A model generated the notes under the pieces. That model saw only the letters and a list, made by a program, of their open reading frames with translations, searched no databases and was not told the DNA's origin. Shown here piece after piece: positions 44,781-56,090 of a DNA stretch of 64,000 bases (positions are counted from its first letter, which is position 1; every line of letters starts with the position of its first letter). The position numbers and the translations under genes were made by a program. The stretch is from Ustulina deusta (Eukaryota > Ascomycota > Sordariomycetes > Xylariales > Xylariaceae). Location of the stretch: contig JAJNNX010000068.1 of NCBI GenBank assembly GCA_023159155.1, forward strand, positions 186,001 to 250,000. Direction: 5' to 3'.

Positions 44781-46598
44781 ATGATTTCGCCTCCAGCCCA
44801 GCCAAAGACGCCGGGGTCACACGGCCAGTCCCTGGACATACCATCTCGCTTTGGCGTAGAAGAGAATGATGGTTGGACCGAGATATCCATGAGGCCATGC
44901 CCTAGCGCAGTTTCGTCCCCACGCGGAGACGTGAACGGGCCGCCATCGTCAGAAGCCCCGGAGTTAATGCAGGACCGAATCGTCCGCATATCCGAAGACT
45001 TGGGCCAGATCGAAAAGTTCTACAACATCGAGGGCTCGCCAACGCGCTACGCGCGACTGTCCGAGTTCTTCGAGTCTGAACTCGCGGCATTGTCCGACGC
45101 GCCCTTCGCCTCGTATTCTCAAGATGAGAAAGTCGACTATCTACTGCTGAAGAACTTCCTGCACCGCTCACAGCGCAATCTGGAACTCGACCGCGCCCGC
45201 GAGACAGAATTCGCGCGGTTCGTAGAGCCCTTCGCGCAACCGATCCGGAGATGGTGCGAGCTAAGGCAGCGCCAGCGGGCCGACGAAGTCTTCGATCCCC
45301 AGACGCTCGCCGACAGCCTCTCGGAGGCCGGTGATGCTGTATTGCATTCCATTGCCCATGTGGCGAAGCACGGCGACGGATACTCGCAAGCGACAGGCAG
45401 CCGAGCCGCGCGGCGGATCCGCGAGCTGCGGAAGCACATCGGCGAGACGTGCGACTTCTACTCGGGCTACCACCCGTCCTTTGACTTCTGGGTTGCCTGG
45501 CCGCGGACGGTGCTCGACGGCGCGCTGCAGAAGCTCGAAGAGCAGGTCCGCGACGCAATCATCGGCGGCGGCGGCGAAGACACGATCGTCGGCGAGCCGA
45601 TCGGGCGCGACGGGCTTCTCGTGGAGCTCGAGGCGGAGATGATCCCGTATTCCCCCGAGGAGCTGCTGCGGATCGCAGAGCGCGAATACGTCTGGTGCGA
45701 ACGGGAGATGAGAGCGGCGGCGTCGCGCCTCGGCTACGCGGACTGGCGCGACGGCCTCGAGCACGTGAAGAATCTGTACGAGCCGCCGGCCACGCACACC
45801 TCGTTCGTGCGCGGCCTGGTGACGGAGGGGGCGTCGTACGTGAAGCAGCACGACCTCGTGACGGTCCCGCGGCTCGCGGAAGAGGCCATCGCCATCACGC
45901 GGATCCCGCCGGCGAAACAGCGCGTCTCGCCCTTCTTCCTCGGCGGGTCGCGGCTGCAGATCTCGTACCCGCGCGCCGACATGGAGCACGCGGCCAAGCT
46001 GATGACGCTGCGCGGCAACAACCGGCACTTCTGCCGCGCCACGGCGTTCCACGAGATGATCCCGGGCCACCGACTGCAGCTGTACGTGGGGCATCGGTCG
46101 CGGCCGTACCGCGCGCGGCTGTTCAGCACGCCCTTTTTCGTCGAGGGCTGGGCCCTATACTGGGAGATGGTGCTCTGGGAGCGCGGGGATTTCTTCACGA
46201 CGCCCGAGGACAAGATCGGGTCGCTGTTCTGGCGCATGCATCGGTGCATGCGCATCGTCTTCTCCGTCGGCTTCCACCTCGGCCGCGTCAGCGCCGAGGA
46301 ATGTGTCGAGTTGCTCGTCCAGCGCGTCGGGCACGAGAGGTCCACGGCCGAGGGCGAGGTGAGGCGGAGCTTAAACGGGAGTTATCCCCCGTTGTACCAG
46401 GCCGGGTACATGCTCGGCGCGCTGCAGCTCGCGCAGTTGCGACGCGAGGCCGTCGGGGCGAGGTTTACGGAGAAGGAGTTTCATGATCGCGTCCTGAAGG
46501 CCAATGTCATGCCGATTGAGATGCTGAGAGCACTGCTGCTGGAGAAGGAGCTGCATGAGGATTTCAAGGCTACGTGGAGGTTTTATGGGGACGTTTAA
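44781..46598 (+). CDS. DUF885-family putative zinc metallopeptidase
   Basis: Single exon, 605 residues, usual length for the family. The zinc-site-like motif AFHEMIPGHRLQ (HE...PGH) is followed by FVEGWALYWEM with a Glu that could be a further ligand, then DKIGSLFWRMHRCMRIV. The N-terminus has LSEFFESELAALSD and DEKVDYLLLKNFL. DUF885 proteins are mostly uncharacterised but are considered gluzincin-type peptidases. No signal peptide is seen at the chosen start, so the protein is probably cytosolic. A later Met around LMQDRIVRI could be the true start because the first 60 residues are low in complexity. The gene is GC- and CpG-rich, like the FAD monooxygenase, which shows that this copy has escaped RIP. 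Confidence 0.9.
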   Translation: MISPPAQPKTPGSHGQSLDIPSRFGVEENDGWTEISMRPCPSAVSSPRGDVNGPPSSEAPELMQDRIVRISEDLGQIEKFYNIEGSPTRYARLSEFFESELAALSDAPFASYSQDEKVDYLLLKNFLHRSQRNLELDRARETEFARFVEPFAQPIRRWCELRQRQRADEVFDPQTLADSLSEAGDAVLHSIAHVAKHGDGYSQATGSRAARRIRELRKHIGETCDFYSGYHPSFDFWVAWPRTVLDGALQKLEEQVRDAIIGGGGEDTIVGEPIGRDGLLVELEAEMIPYSPEELLRIAEREYVWCEREMRAAASRLGYADWRDGLEHVKNLYEPPATHTSFVRGLVTEGASYVKQHDLVTVPRLAEEAIAITRIPPAKQRVSPFFLGGSRLQISYPRADMEHAAKLMTLRGNNRHFCRATAFHEMIPGHRLQLYVGHRSRPYRARLFSTPFFVEGWALYWEMVLWERGDFFTTPEDKIGSLFWRMHRCMRIVFSVGFHLGRVSAEECVELLVQRVGHERSTAEGEVRRSLNGSYPPLYQAGYMLGALQLAQLRREAVGARFTEKEFHDRVLKANVMPIEMLRALLLEKELHEDFKATWRFYGDV

Positions 46599-48807
46599 TC
46601 ATGCGGACGTGGATTCAAAGCAATGCCTTCCGTGGCGCTTTTTTCTATTGTTTTGTCTGTGGAAACTGTCTACGTCTCGGTGTCAAGTTCGGAGACTGCT
46701 TTCACATAGTTAGAGCATGCTGCTCCTTCAACGCCACAGCGACTGTTGAAGCATGGCAACGGAAAGTGCTGGAGATGGTGACAATTTGAAGAGTACCTTG
46801 AAGAGCAGTACATCTATGCGAGTGGCTGACTAGACTACTACCTACGTGAACAACAAGCTGTTTATCATCTTAGTGACTCGGATGTAGAACAGATTCTACA
46901 CTTAGTGCAAGCGGAAGTCTAAGAGAGTTGTTGGCCAAGTCATTTGCATTTCTCAAGTGTAACCTGAAGCCTTTATTGTGTTTTTTTTTTTTTCGCTGAT
47001 AACAACCGCTAATCTCGTACCTTAGGAAGGCCCACTGACAGAGTCGATACACCCCCTTTGGCGGTGGACAGATTCCGGCAATAAACCTGCAGCCAACCGC
47101 TCTGCCCTTGCCCATGCAACTACCTCTGAGGATCATTATCGAGGCTCCCGTCATAACATCCCCGATATATCATCACCAACTCGACATAATCTCGAAAAAC
47201 TTTGCGGGGAAGCTCGTTAGGCCCAGGACCTCGTCCACGGCTCTGACGAGTACAACAAAGAGCAGCAGGGCCACTAGACATGCGAATCGCTCCATCGCAT
47301 CTAGCTGACGCGTTAGTAAACTGTTGTTAACAGCCCTGGTCGAAAAAACCCTCATGAGATCGATCGCGCGCATCTCGTGCGTAGATGGAAGGGCAAAGGG
47401 AGATAGAGATAGATATATGGCGGGGGAGGTTGGAGAGACCTACCGATGACAACCTCGGCAGCGTCCTCGGAACTCGCTCTCGCGAACAGCGGCGCGGCAA
47501 CGAAAAGCATGAGAGTGAAGAGCTGTTCGATCACCTCCATCGGCAGACGATAAGCCACGATGGCGAAGAGCAGAAAACAGTAAGTCGTACGGGACATGAT
47601 GGGATGGTCGATGGCGAGCCGTGGTGTATGATGGGCGAGTGTTGGCTTAAAAATGTAAAAAATATAAAAAAAACCCTCGGTATCGCGCGACGCGCTCTGT
47701 CTGGGGTCGAGGTCGGGGATAGTTGGTCGTGGCTATTATGTGGTATCCGAGGACGCGTCGAAAATGCTGCAGATATGCTTCGGTACGGACTAGGTTGGTG
47801 GTAATAGATGGTGATCAGCAAAGCAATGTTGTGGTTTGATGAGGCGAAATGCACGTACCTGATGCGCCTTGGTGAAAATGTGCTTTTGGTGATTGTGTTG
47901 CCTGGGGAGCTATTGTGCATCCGGCAAATGAAGTGGTATCTTCCAGACAATGTTTTAAGGATGCAGTATTGTCCTGACCCTCCCCTTCCTAATGCGCTTG
48001 TGTTGTGTGTTTTCTCTTTCCTTTCATGCACCCAACGCGCGTTGATTCTAGCTTCCTCCCAGGTTTCCTCAAACCGCGAACCCTCGGGAAACCCTGTCAC
48101 GATTGTCCTGAAGGGCGTCTGCGCGCCATTGGAACAAGTATGCCGTAGAATCTCGCTCCCCAGGCCCGTATGCTTGGAGCTGGTGTGTCAAAAATGAGTT
48201 AGACCTTGATGAGCTTGCTTGTTCTAGACTTAATAACGCTCAGTTCTCGGGTTGCTCACCTCCACATACGCCGGTAGACCTATTGAGTAAGAGGTATAGC
48301 ACTGGGCCGAGCATAAATAGGAATGGTATGCCCCGGCGGGATACGCTCATGATGATAGTGATGATAGATGAGGGCGGTTGGAATTGGAGTTATTGTTAGC
48401 GATGAGATCCTAGGCAAGTTTGAACACTCTTATTTGAGCCTGTTGGATAGTTGTTATTAGTCGATGTGTGAACACGAAATAGCTATTGAGGAAGTGGATT
48501 GCTTGCTGTATGCATCTAGATATAGTAAATAAATACATAAGGTCAAGGTTGACCGAGGGAACCTGGGTGCCAACTACCGCGAGAGATTTATATAGTTGGC
48601 TCACCACGAAGCTTCCCTTAACGCTTTTATAATTGCACCGAACAAATCCTAAAATTCCTATTGTGGCAGCGACTACCTCAAGAATCCTCTTGAGACTAAG
48701 TGTGAGTGAGAGTCAAGCTTCGGGTGACAGGCCTGTTCAACCTCACCAGCCAATGTCCGGGGCCGCGTGTATCTCCTCGGACTAGGTATTTCTTGGAATG
48801 TCCTCGA
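46599..48807. other. Intergenic; possible small two-exon membrane protein on minus strand
   Basis: No gene is firmly supported. On the minus strand 47597-47442 encodes a hydrophobic segment (FCFLLF-like start, IEQLFTLMLFVAAPLF) ending at a GTAGGT donor. At about 47322-47305 there is a textbook TACTAAC branch and CAG acceptor, followed by another hydrophobic stretch (FACLVALLLFVVLV). The phases do not join the two hydrophobic segments in one frame, so I do not call a gene. Confidence 0.3.
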
Positions 48808-49842
48808 CTATTCTCCTTGAGAGGATCCGCCTATCTGATACTTGATAACAAGATCGCCTTGGCCTTTGTCTAACCGATTTCCATGGGCATCCCATAATGC
48901 CCGTTCCTTGTAAGTAACATTTCCTTCCCAGTCAATGAAAATTAGCGTCTGCCTTTGCGTCCCATATGCGCCCTTCATAAAATTGACATGGGGATCGGCT
49001 GGTAGTTGTGTGTCAGAATCGCTCTCATCCTCGATGGCATCGAACGCCGGCTTTGTTCTACCCTCCTCTGCTGCGTCGGCCATATCCTTCCACCCCTCAG
49101 TATCGCCAAAAGCGGGAACAAAAACCGAGTGCCGGAGGGCGTCCATGTGGTCCTGCATCGACATATCCGGCCGTAGAGGCATGGTGTCATCTTCGAGCAC
49201 GGTGAAGAGTCGGTCCGTCAGCTCTTCCTCATCTAGGTCCTTCTCAATGGCCTCTTGTATGGCTACTTCTAGTAACTGCCTGCCCTTCTTGATTTTAGGC
49301 CACACTGGAGGTTCAACGTAGACAGTATTACTCAACCCATATGTTACCCCTCTGTCGCCGGCGATTCGCGGCACCTCGGCCAGTTCGTCACACCGGTTTG
49401 TGATGATAGCCAACGGCTCAATGCCGTTATCCGCCTTGTCTTTGAGGTCGCCGCAAATGAGCGAAAAGCCCCCTGCCGCCTTGGTGGCGGGGTCATCTAC
49501 CATCCTCTTGACAAATTGGTCAAGTTTCTCCTCAGCTGGCGCAGTGAGCCATGCTGTGGGCAAGGCGCCACGGCTGCGCACACCGCAAATGGCGTGGTCC
49601 GGGTCATCTTGGCTGGACTCTCGGTAATTGGTGAGAATGGCAAGGCGACCAGTGCTGGTCACGCCCATCCAGGTACCGCGTTCACGGCGATGCAGATCCC
49701 GAGGTGACAGGATCCGGGTCCCCGAAGCCTTATGGATCCACCAGTGCGGCCGACTAGTGGGTCTGAGGATGTACTCGTCTCGGTTGTCGAGGGCAATGAG
49801 GGCGTATCTGGGGTGCGCCGTAGACAGGAGGGCAATGCACAT
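48808..49842 (-). CDS. TANGO2/NRDE family protein
   Basis: Single exon, 344 residues. It has the family's invariant N-terminal Cys (MCIALL) and the NRDE motif (residues 20-23 in ALDNRDEYILRP). WMGVTSTGRLAILTNYRE, GGFSLICGDL, YGLSNT and YGTQRQTLIFIDWEGNVTYKER at the C-terminus also match. Homologues (human TANGO2) have been linked to Golgi organisation and to mitochondrial lipid or heme handling; the biochemical activity is debated. The N-terminal Cys suggests an Ntn-hydrolase-like fold. The start is firm because MC is the conserved beginning. A long pyrimidine/purine tract lies just upstream. Confidence 0.92.
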   Translation of the reverse strand: MCIALLSTAHPRYALIALDNRDEYILRPTSRPHWWIHKASGTRILSPRDLHRRERGTWMGVTSTGRLAILTNYRESSQDDPDHAICGVRSRGALPTAWLTAPAEEKLDQFVKRMVDDPATKAAGGFSLICGDLKDKADNGIEPLAIITNRCDELAEVPRIAGDRGVTYGLSNTVYVEPPVWPKIKKGRQLLEVAIQEAIEKDLDEEELTDRLFTVLEDDTMPLRPDMSMQDHMDALRHSVFVPAFGDTEGWKDMADAAEEGRTKPAFDAIEDESDSDTQLPADPHVNFMKGAYGTQRQTLIFIDWEGNVTYKERALWDAHGNRLDKGQGDLVIKYQIGGSSQGE

Positions 49843-51076
49843 TATTCCGACGGCTCTTGGTTGGGCGCTGCAAGAAGTTCCAGATGTCCCCTCTGTCTCT
49901 CTCTCTCACTCGCTTGGCTCTTTTCCCTTTCCTTTCCCTTTTTTTTCTTTTCTGTTCTTCTTCTTCTTCTTCTTCTCCTTCTTTTCTTTTCTAAGAGAGA
50001 TGGGAAGAATGAGAAGAACGGGCAATTCACGGCTTTTTTAAAATGGGACGGTAAACAGCCAGCCAAGCCACGGTGGCACCGCTGATACACGACGTTGCGT
50101 TGGACCTCCGAGAGCCAGTAGCTTCACGAACTTAGGCAGTCGATTTGTGTTTGCCAGGTCAGGCCATGCATGAGCTGACAACAACGTGACAAGCTCAGGA
50201 CAACAGGAAGGGGAAAATACTTCGGTGAGTCCAGTAATTGGCCGACACGTTTCTTGATCGAATCGACGGGGAATTTGGGGACTGTTCCAGATCCTGTGTG
50301 CCAGCCCTCCAGTGAGCGACTTCGGCTTAAACGAGGGAGGTGTAATAAGGCGGTCATGGCTTGCGAGCTGTTTGGCTGATGCAGGTGGCGGAGTTTTGTG
50401 GGGATCGGCATCGAGATAGTGTATCGTTAGTGTATCGTAGCACTGCCTACTGCCCGTGCTGAGGCACCTAAGTACCTAGGTACCTATGTAGACCACACCC
50501 ACATAATTGCTTACATAACTTACCGGGTACAATGGTACAATGCAGCCTATGTACATGATACTTATAGGTATCTAACCTAGGTATCTAGATGAATTATAGG
50601 TTACCTCCGACATCCCTGATGTCTGTCTAGCTGAGACATCTTCGCCGGCCTATGGTAGTTTGACTTCCGCATGATTCGCCAGGAAAACTAGGTCCATGCA
50701 TACAGTATCGTGATCACGACCAATTCGATTTCTACATTCGCCGGCAGCTTTCTCATCTCCAACCCGTGTTTCCACGCGGAGCCCCATGGCGCGTGTAGGG
50801 GGTGAGTGTCAGTGAAAATCATCGGTACTATCCCTTTCTTTAACTGCTGCTTCGGCTCGGTGGCTTGAAAAGTGGAAAAAACGCAAGTGTAAGACGCCGT
50901 CGCAACACAGATGGCTTCATTTTATCTCAAATGACTTCAGAATTTGACTCTTCAGTCCCTATAGGACAGTACTTTAACATTCGGAGAATCTTTCTCGAAG
51001 CGCCTTAATATTCGCTCGCTGGCATTGGGCAATCTTCCATGCGCATGCCCACTCTCTGCTTTGGTATACAAGGTAT
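49843..51076. other. Intergenic, TANGO2 promoter side
   Basis: No gene is supported. It contains a polypyrimidine tract (49906-49992) and, at about 50466-50600, clustered cctaggtacct-type words. Confidence 0.5.
49906..49992. repeat. Polypyrimidine/polypurine tract
   Basis: On the plus strand almost all bases are T or C, including a (ttc) microsatellite; a few purines interrupt it. It lies within 65-150 bp upstream of the TANGO2-like ATG, so the non-template strand of that promoter or leader is purine-rich. Confidence 0.8.
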
Positions 51077-52092
51077 CTATCCTATATATGAACAAGTAAC
51101 AGAGCTAAGGCTCGAGGTTGAGCAGCTGGTATAGACCTTGTTACCTTGTTTGATGTCGTAAATCACAGCTTTGTCAAGCCCAGTACCGCCATTGACACTT
51201 GCGTTTGTGAAGACGACAGTGCCAAAGTCGGCGAAGGGGACCAGACTGTTTCCCTGCGAGAAATCCTCGACGATCCATTCAGCATTGGTCTGGCAGAGAT
51301 TCCCAACCTGGTTAGTAAACGTATGCGAGACCGATTGCCCTGTGGTTTTATTTTCAAGGGTTACGCTGCCACTGTTCTTGCTCGTCACTGTTGCCGTCAT
51401 CGTGACGGTATCGCCACCCGAGATCTTGAAATTGGTAAACTGGTATGACTGTCGAGATTAGGTTAGTCCGAGCATTCTATTCGGGGGCAACAGACACGCA
51501 AGCGTGTTCCACGACGCTTGTACGCTATACGTATACACAGTCGGTGTATATAGACGTGGGAAAAAGTGCCGGATAAGTCCGCCGCGGAATTGAAGGCCTG
51601 TTACTTACATAATCAGGATACCACTCGTACCAGCCCTCATACGTAATCGTATTTCCCCTCGCACTAAAGTCGACACCCGTCTGCAAAATGGCCGTCTGGC
51701 AAGTACTTCCATCAATGCCGACCCATGCAGACGCGGAGTACGTCCTCGTGCTACTCCCCCCCACCGGCGTGGAAGGGTTTGGGACCACGATCGTGCCGGA
51801 CACGGTGGTATATCCGGTACCTGTCGGAAGACATCAGTCCAATCTTTCCAGCCTTGATTGGACACTATTCGGGTCTCGAACCAATCATAACAGCGCCAGC
51901 CCAATTTGAGGTATATTCAGAATGAGTGCTGTTATCAACTAGCAGCGAGTCAAGTTTGCTGTTGTCAAGTAACTGGGGAAGACCAGTGCGACGGAGACTT
52001 GATTTGGGCGCTCGCCGGCGTACGGCAAAGTCGGGGGTCGTGACTGCAGCACTCGCCCACACGAGCGCGCCGACGATCAGAATGGCCTTCAT
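51077..52092 (-). CDS. Secreted glutamic protease (eqolisin, peptidase G1)
   Basis: Exons 52092-51882, 51820-51609 and 51448-51077; introns 51881-51821 (unusual GTTCGA donor, ACAG) and 51608-51449 (GTAAGT...ACAG); phases agree, 264 residues. A signal peptide (MKAILIVGALVWASAA) and a propeptide rich in Arg precede the mature enzyme. SNWAGAVMIGTGYTTVSGT starts the beta-sandwich. SAWVGIDGSTCQTAILQTG carries the catalytic Gln (Q117), YEGWYEWYPDY is the substrate cleft, and AEWIVEDF carries the catalytic Glu. This is an acid protease of the aspergillopepsin II/scytalidopepsin type that digests protein at low pH outside the cell. The odd donor of intron 1 is accepted because removal restores the conserved sequence exactly. 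Confidence 0.92.
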
Positions 52093-53242
52093 GATAATAT
52101 TACAAGCAAGATGGCCAGCTGGTAGTAGAGGCTTAGGGCGGAACAAAGGGAGCGTCAAAGATATCCAGAGAGCGGATCAGGCATCATTAAATTTGCCATT
52201 TTGTAAGGCAAAGAAAAAACTATCCTTTTGCTCCTTTCGGCATCACACTGTCTTATCGCTAGGTATATTAACTGCATGTCAGGGGCTAAGGCCCGGACCG
52301 CTGCCTTTATCGCCAAGGGACAACCAATATAGCCGCTTAATTCATCATTGGTTCATACCTCCCCAGAATAGCTCTGGGTGTCTAAGAATGGCACTTTCTA
52401 TTTGTGGTCGAGGCTCGGCTCAGGGTATGCTAGGGTATGCTAGGGTTGTCCTGGGTGTATGGGACGTCGCGTTACGAGAGTTCGTTATGAAGACCATATA
52501 ATGTGAAATCTGGTTAGCTTTCATGTTATAGCCAATGGCGGGATCTGAAGCAATCGCGGCCGGAGTATAGACTACAGGCTAATCTCGGTACCATGCCAAG
52601 AAGGCAGACAAGAGTAGAAAATAGCAGGTGTCATGGGATTGATATTACGGCTTAATTGTGTCCAAGCGAGGCATTTGCCGCTTGAAGTAGTTGGTGTCTC
52701 TTATCTAAATTAGGTGCTAGAGGACTAAGGTAAGCGAGACCTACTTTCTCGTCAAATGAAAGTCTTCAATTACAAAACCGAGCAATAATACTTATCGAAC
52801 ATATTTCGAGGCTATGCCACGACGGTCAAGTGCACGGGGTACATATCGTATTAAGAGTTGAGTATTTTATATATTTGGCTAGTTCTTAATTGATAATCCT
52901 TTCCCTTTCTTTCATTGTATCTCAATAGCGTTGGGTGGCTCGGGGCCCTTAGTTCCAGTTCCAGTTCCTTCCACAACCACTTTACTAAAGGATATATGGC
53001 ATCCAGCATCGTTATCTAACGTCGTTAGTGTAGTCATATAATGAGATTGGTTATATTGCCATGGGAAACGCGTAGCACTCGTAATCATGCCAAAACCAAA
53101 TGAATACTGTTGTACGGACAGTGTCAAGATCTGACCTAAACGAGTCCAACACGCAAGCAACCTCAATTTGGAAAATTTTCACGCAACGCGGAGAAATTCT
53201 CTTTAAAATAATAGTAACAAACGCAAGCTAGTTTATCGTATG
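52093..53242. other. Intergenic, no supported gene
   Basis: Promoter side of the G1 protease and a spacer towards the decayed helicase. ORFs here lack domain character. Confidence 0.4.
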
Positions 53243-55543
53243 CTAGTGCGGTGGTAATATTCTATGCTCAGGTGGAGGGAATGAGCTGGTCAAGGTCTTG
53301 ATCCCCTTCGTCGTCATCCTCGTTGCGGCCTTGTGCAGTGAGTTTCCTTCGATTCCCATTTGAAGCATTCTTACTCTTTCGGATGCTTTTTCATTATCGA
53401 CAAGGTGAAAAAGCATAGGCCGCATGGTCTGACCCGTCCGATCTACTCGCCCGACGGCCTGTTTTTGTTTTTCATAACTACCCGGCACCTCTGTAATAAT
53501 GCAAATTTTGACTTGTTGGAGCTTGTGGCCCTCACCGAAGACGAGGACTTGTTGTGAACTGGTAGGACGACTCCTAGTGTTCAATAACTTGTCAATATAT
53601 ATCCTCACCAGCGTCATCTTAGGAGACTGATTATCAAGGTTGTCTCGGCGGCCGCTGAACGGAGATTGGTTGAGCAACTCATTGACAGCGTTAATCTGGA
53701 GGTTGGCCTACCATTGTTCTTCCACCGTGTCACTTCCTCACCATCAACCGTTTCAAAATACGACCTGACCTTTAAACCGAATTCTCGGACGGTTGTGCGA
53801 GTGTTTCCATTTAACATGTCTCTCTGTATATTTCTAATCCTGCCGTTTCACACACGAATCAGCTATCTCGAAAGACTGTTGTCCGCTTTCGTGCGACTAA
53901 CATTTGGGGAATGAACCGTTGAAAGAAGGAAGTAGTTCATTCCGACGCCTCTCGAGGTCTTCTTGTTTTCGAACACGCATTTATATACTGCCTGAATCAT
54001 GAACGACAAATAGCCTAAAGTATTCGGGGCTTTGCTTTAGACTAGCTGAGAGGCCGATTTCCATCACAGGCTTTCTAAGTCGCCTTCTGAACTCGTTAAG
54101 CATTCGGAAAGGCTGGGTTGAACTACGCCCTGTTCCCATGTACCCATGATATTCGTCGAAAAACCATCAAGCTACTTCCTAGCGCGTTCAGAGTTTTCTG
54201 TTGATTTCTCTGCCATGTTCGTTGTTGCTCATCCGGGACTGACACGTCTAATTGTCAACGAAGCTGTGATGCACCACTGGAGCTGACAATTACAATGTTT
54301 GATGAAGATCCGGGTTTCGGGTCTAGTGTGTAATTTCCGTCGTATGACCGACGCATCCTCAGCCGCAGATGATAATTCTAACGTAGTCTATACAGATGGT
54401 GATTTGGAACTATTATTGTTCCTTCCTGAAATTGGGTAAGAAATTGGAAAAATAGTTCTTCATTAGTGATATTTTCAGGCCCGCCAATGGGGTATATTGG
54501 AGCAGCTTGATTGGTTTCGAGATCGTCAAACAATTTTTGACGAATTCTTTAGGAATCAAAATCATGAGCAATGAGTCCTCGAGACGGACAACCCTGATTG
54601 CTAATGAATTCGTTCAGTGCGTAGTCGCTTGTTTCGTCTTGAGTTACTAGCTTGCGAACTGAGATTATCAACCAGTTCAGGTTAGTCTCGACATTATAAG
54701 TGTCCTCATCCGAATTAATGTAGTACATAGCCATTTTATTATTGTTTGTGTTGCTGAATATTTCTTTCAATTTGTGTTTTCTTTAGAGTGATCAGGGGTA
54801 GTTTAGCATATCTAGGAAGTTGTTTAATTGCTGAAGTTGAAACTTGGTAAGAAGGCTACAGAAACTATTATGTGTAATACTTGATAGACAGTCACGCCGT
54901 GAGAGTTCCTTTCTTTCATGCCATGCACAAGCCAGTGGAGCCTATTTTTAGACTCAGATAATACTTTCATTGAAATTAGCAGGAGCTAATCACAGCAAAA
55001 GAAACTCGTCTAGTGAAACAATGTCCGGCTCTGCTTCTTTGTAAGGTACCACTGATATTTGCAACTCGAGACACACTGTTATTATACGCGCAGTCTTATG
55101 CTGCACGGTTCTTTAGTAGTAGATATGTATGATTAATAGCAGTAATAGCTAATAAGAGATAATTGAAAACTGGATGTGTCTTGGTTTGACCTTGTAAATA
55201 TTTGATATAGCGAATCACCCAAAAGGGAACAAAAAATGAACGAGAATTAATGAAAGAAAGAGGTCAAAACAAGTGCTAGTACAGCCATGGTGAAACACGA
55301 ATAAAGTAAGGGTTCGGTTAACTGGAAAATTGAGATAGATTACTTCCGAACAACAGCTTCAACAGTGTCTATTTTGAGATATCTGAGTATTTGTACCACT
55401 ACAGCGACTGGGTGGTCTGTCAAAACCACGAGCCTTTGATCCCGAATCGACGCGAGAGTATGAGCATCGAACAAGAAATAACTACTGCAATACTGAACAC
55501 TCGGTTCAAAAGGGTCTGCTGACTCATTGTGGCGGTGCGGCAC
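53243..55543 (-). pseudogene. Decayed SNF2-type helicase fragments
   Basis: Two pieces on the minus strand look like helicase C-terminal (RecA2) parts. The 55543-55340 piece has RLVVLTDHPVAVVVQILRYL, like the start of Helicase_C. The 53677-53243 piece has ITEVPGSYEKQKQAVGRVDR followed by TGQ and FHLVDNEKASERVRMLQ, i.e. SNF2 motif VI (QxxGRxxRxGQ) and the stretch after it. The segment that normally separates them is missing or replaced. Around 54540-54410 another open stretch (QKLFDDLETNQAAPIYPIGG) seems formerly coding but is not placed. Frames are broken by shifts and stops, so this is a relic near the AT-rich block. Confidence 0.6.
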
Positions 55544-56090
55544 ATCCCACTGGTTCTGCCCTTCTCGACCACCCTTGATATAATACCTACCCAGGGCTAA
55601 ATATTATTAATTGTAGACATATTTCTGAAACCTTCGCGTAAACCCTCGGAAGACGGAACATTCTATTCCTTTAGCCAATGCGATTAGTATTGAGACAAAC
55701 ACGATCGACAGAAGTGATCCGTTTGGCGCAGTCACAGGAGGAGTACATAGCTACCTGCTACAAGGGTTGTCTCCGATTCGGCAAAGGGACCCGGCCATGT
55801 CCGATATTCTATTGCCTGGCACGACAGAACTAACAGATGCGCACCCAAATCATCTCAGTGTTGCGAGCGCGTCTGATCTGTCTACTCCCGATGGCAGATG
55901 CCATTAGTCCCTCGGATGATACGAGAGGGGAGATGCTTGGTCTGTCAAAACCAGGAGGCTGGGATACTTACGATCTACATGCTGTATATAAGACTCCTAC
56001 ATCTGCCACCTACTTATATTATAACTTAGACTTCTAAATAATTAATGGGATTACTATGTACCTTTTCTAACAGGTTATGAGCCCGGACGC
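55544..56090. other. Transition zone
   Basis: Ordinary base composition drops sharply near 56090 into the AT-rich block. No gene is seen. Confidence 0.5.

Noticed and set aside
44902..46345. Several long ORFs antisense to or out of frame with DUF885
   Set aside because: Arg/Ala-rich shadows of the GC-rich sense gene.
51860..51890. ggttcgagacc, which matches a tRNA B box on the minus strand
   Set aside because: It sits at an exon/intron boundary of the G1 protease and no A box or cloverleaf can be drawn.
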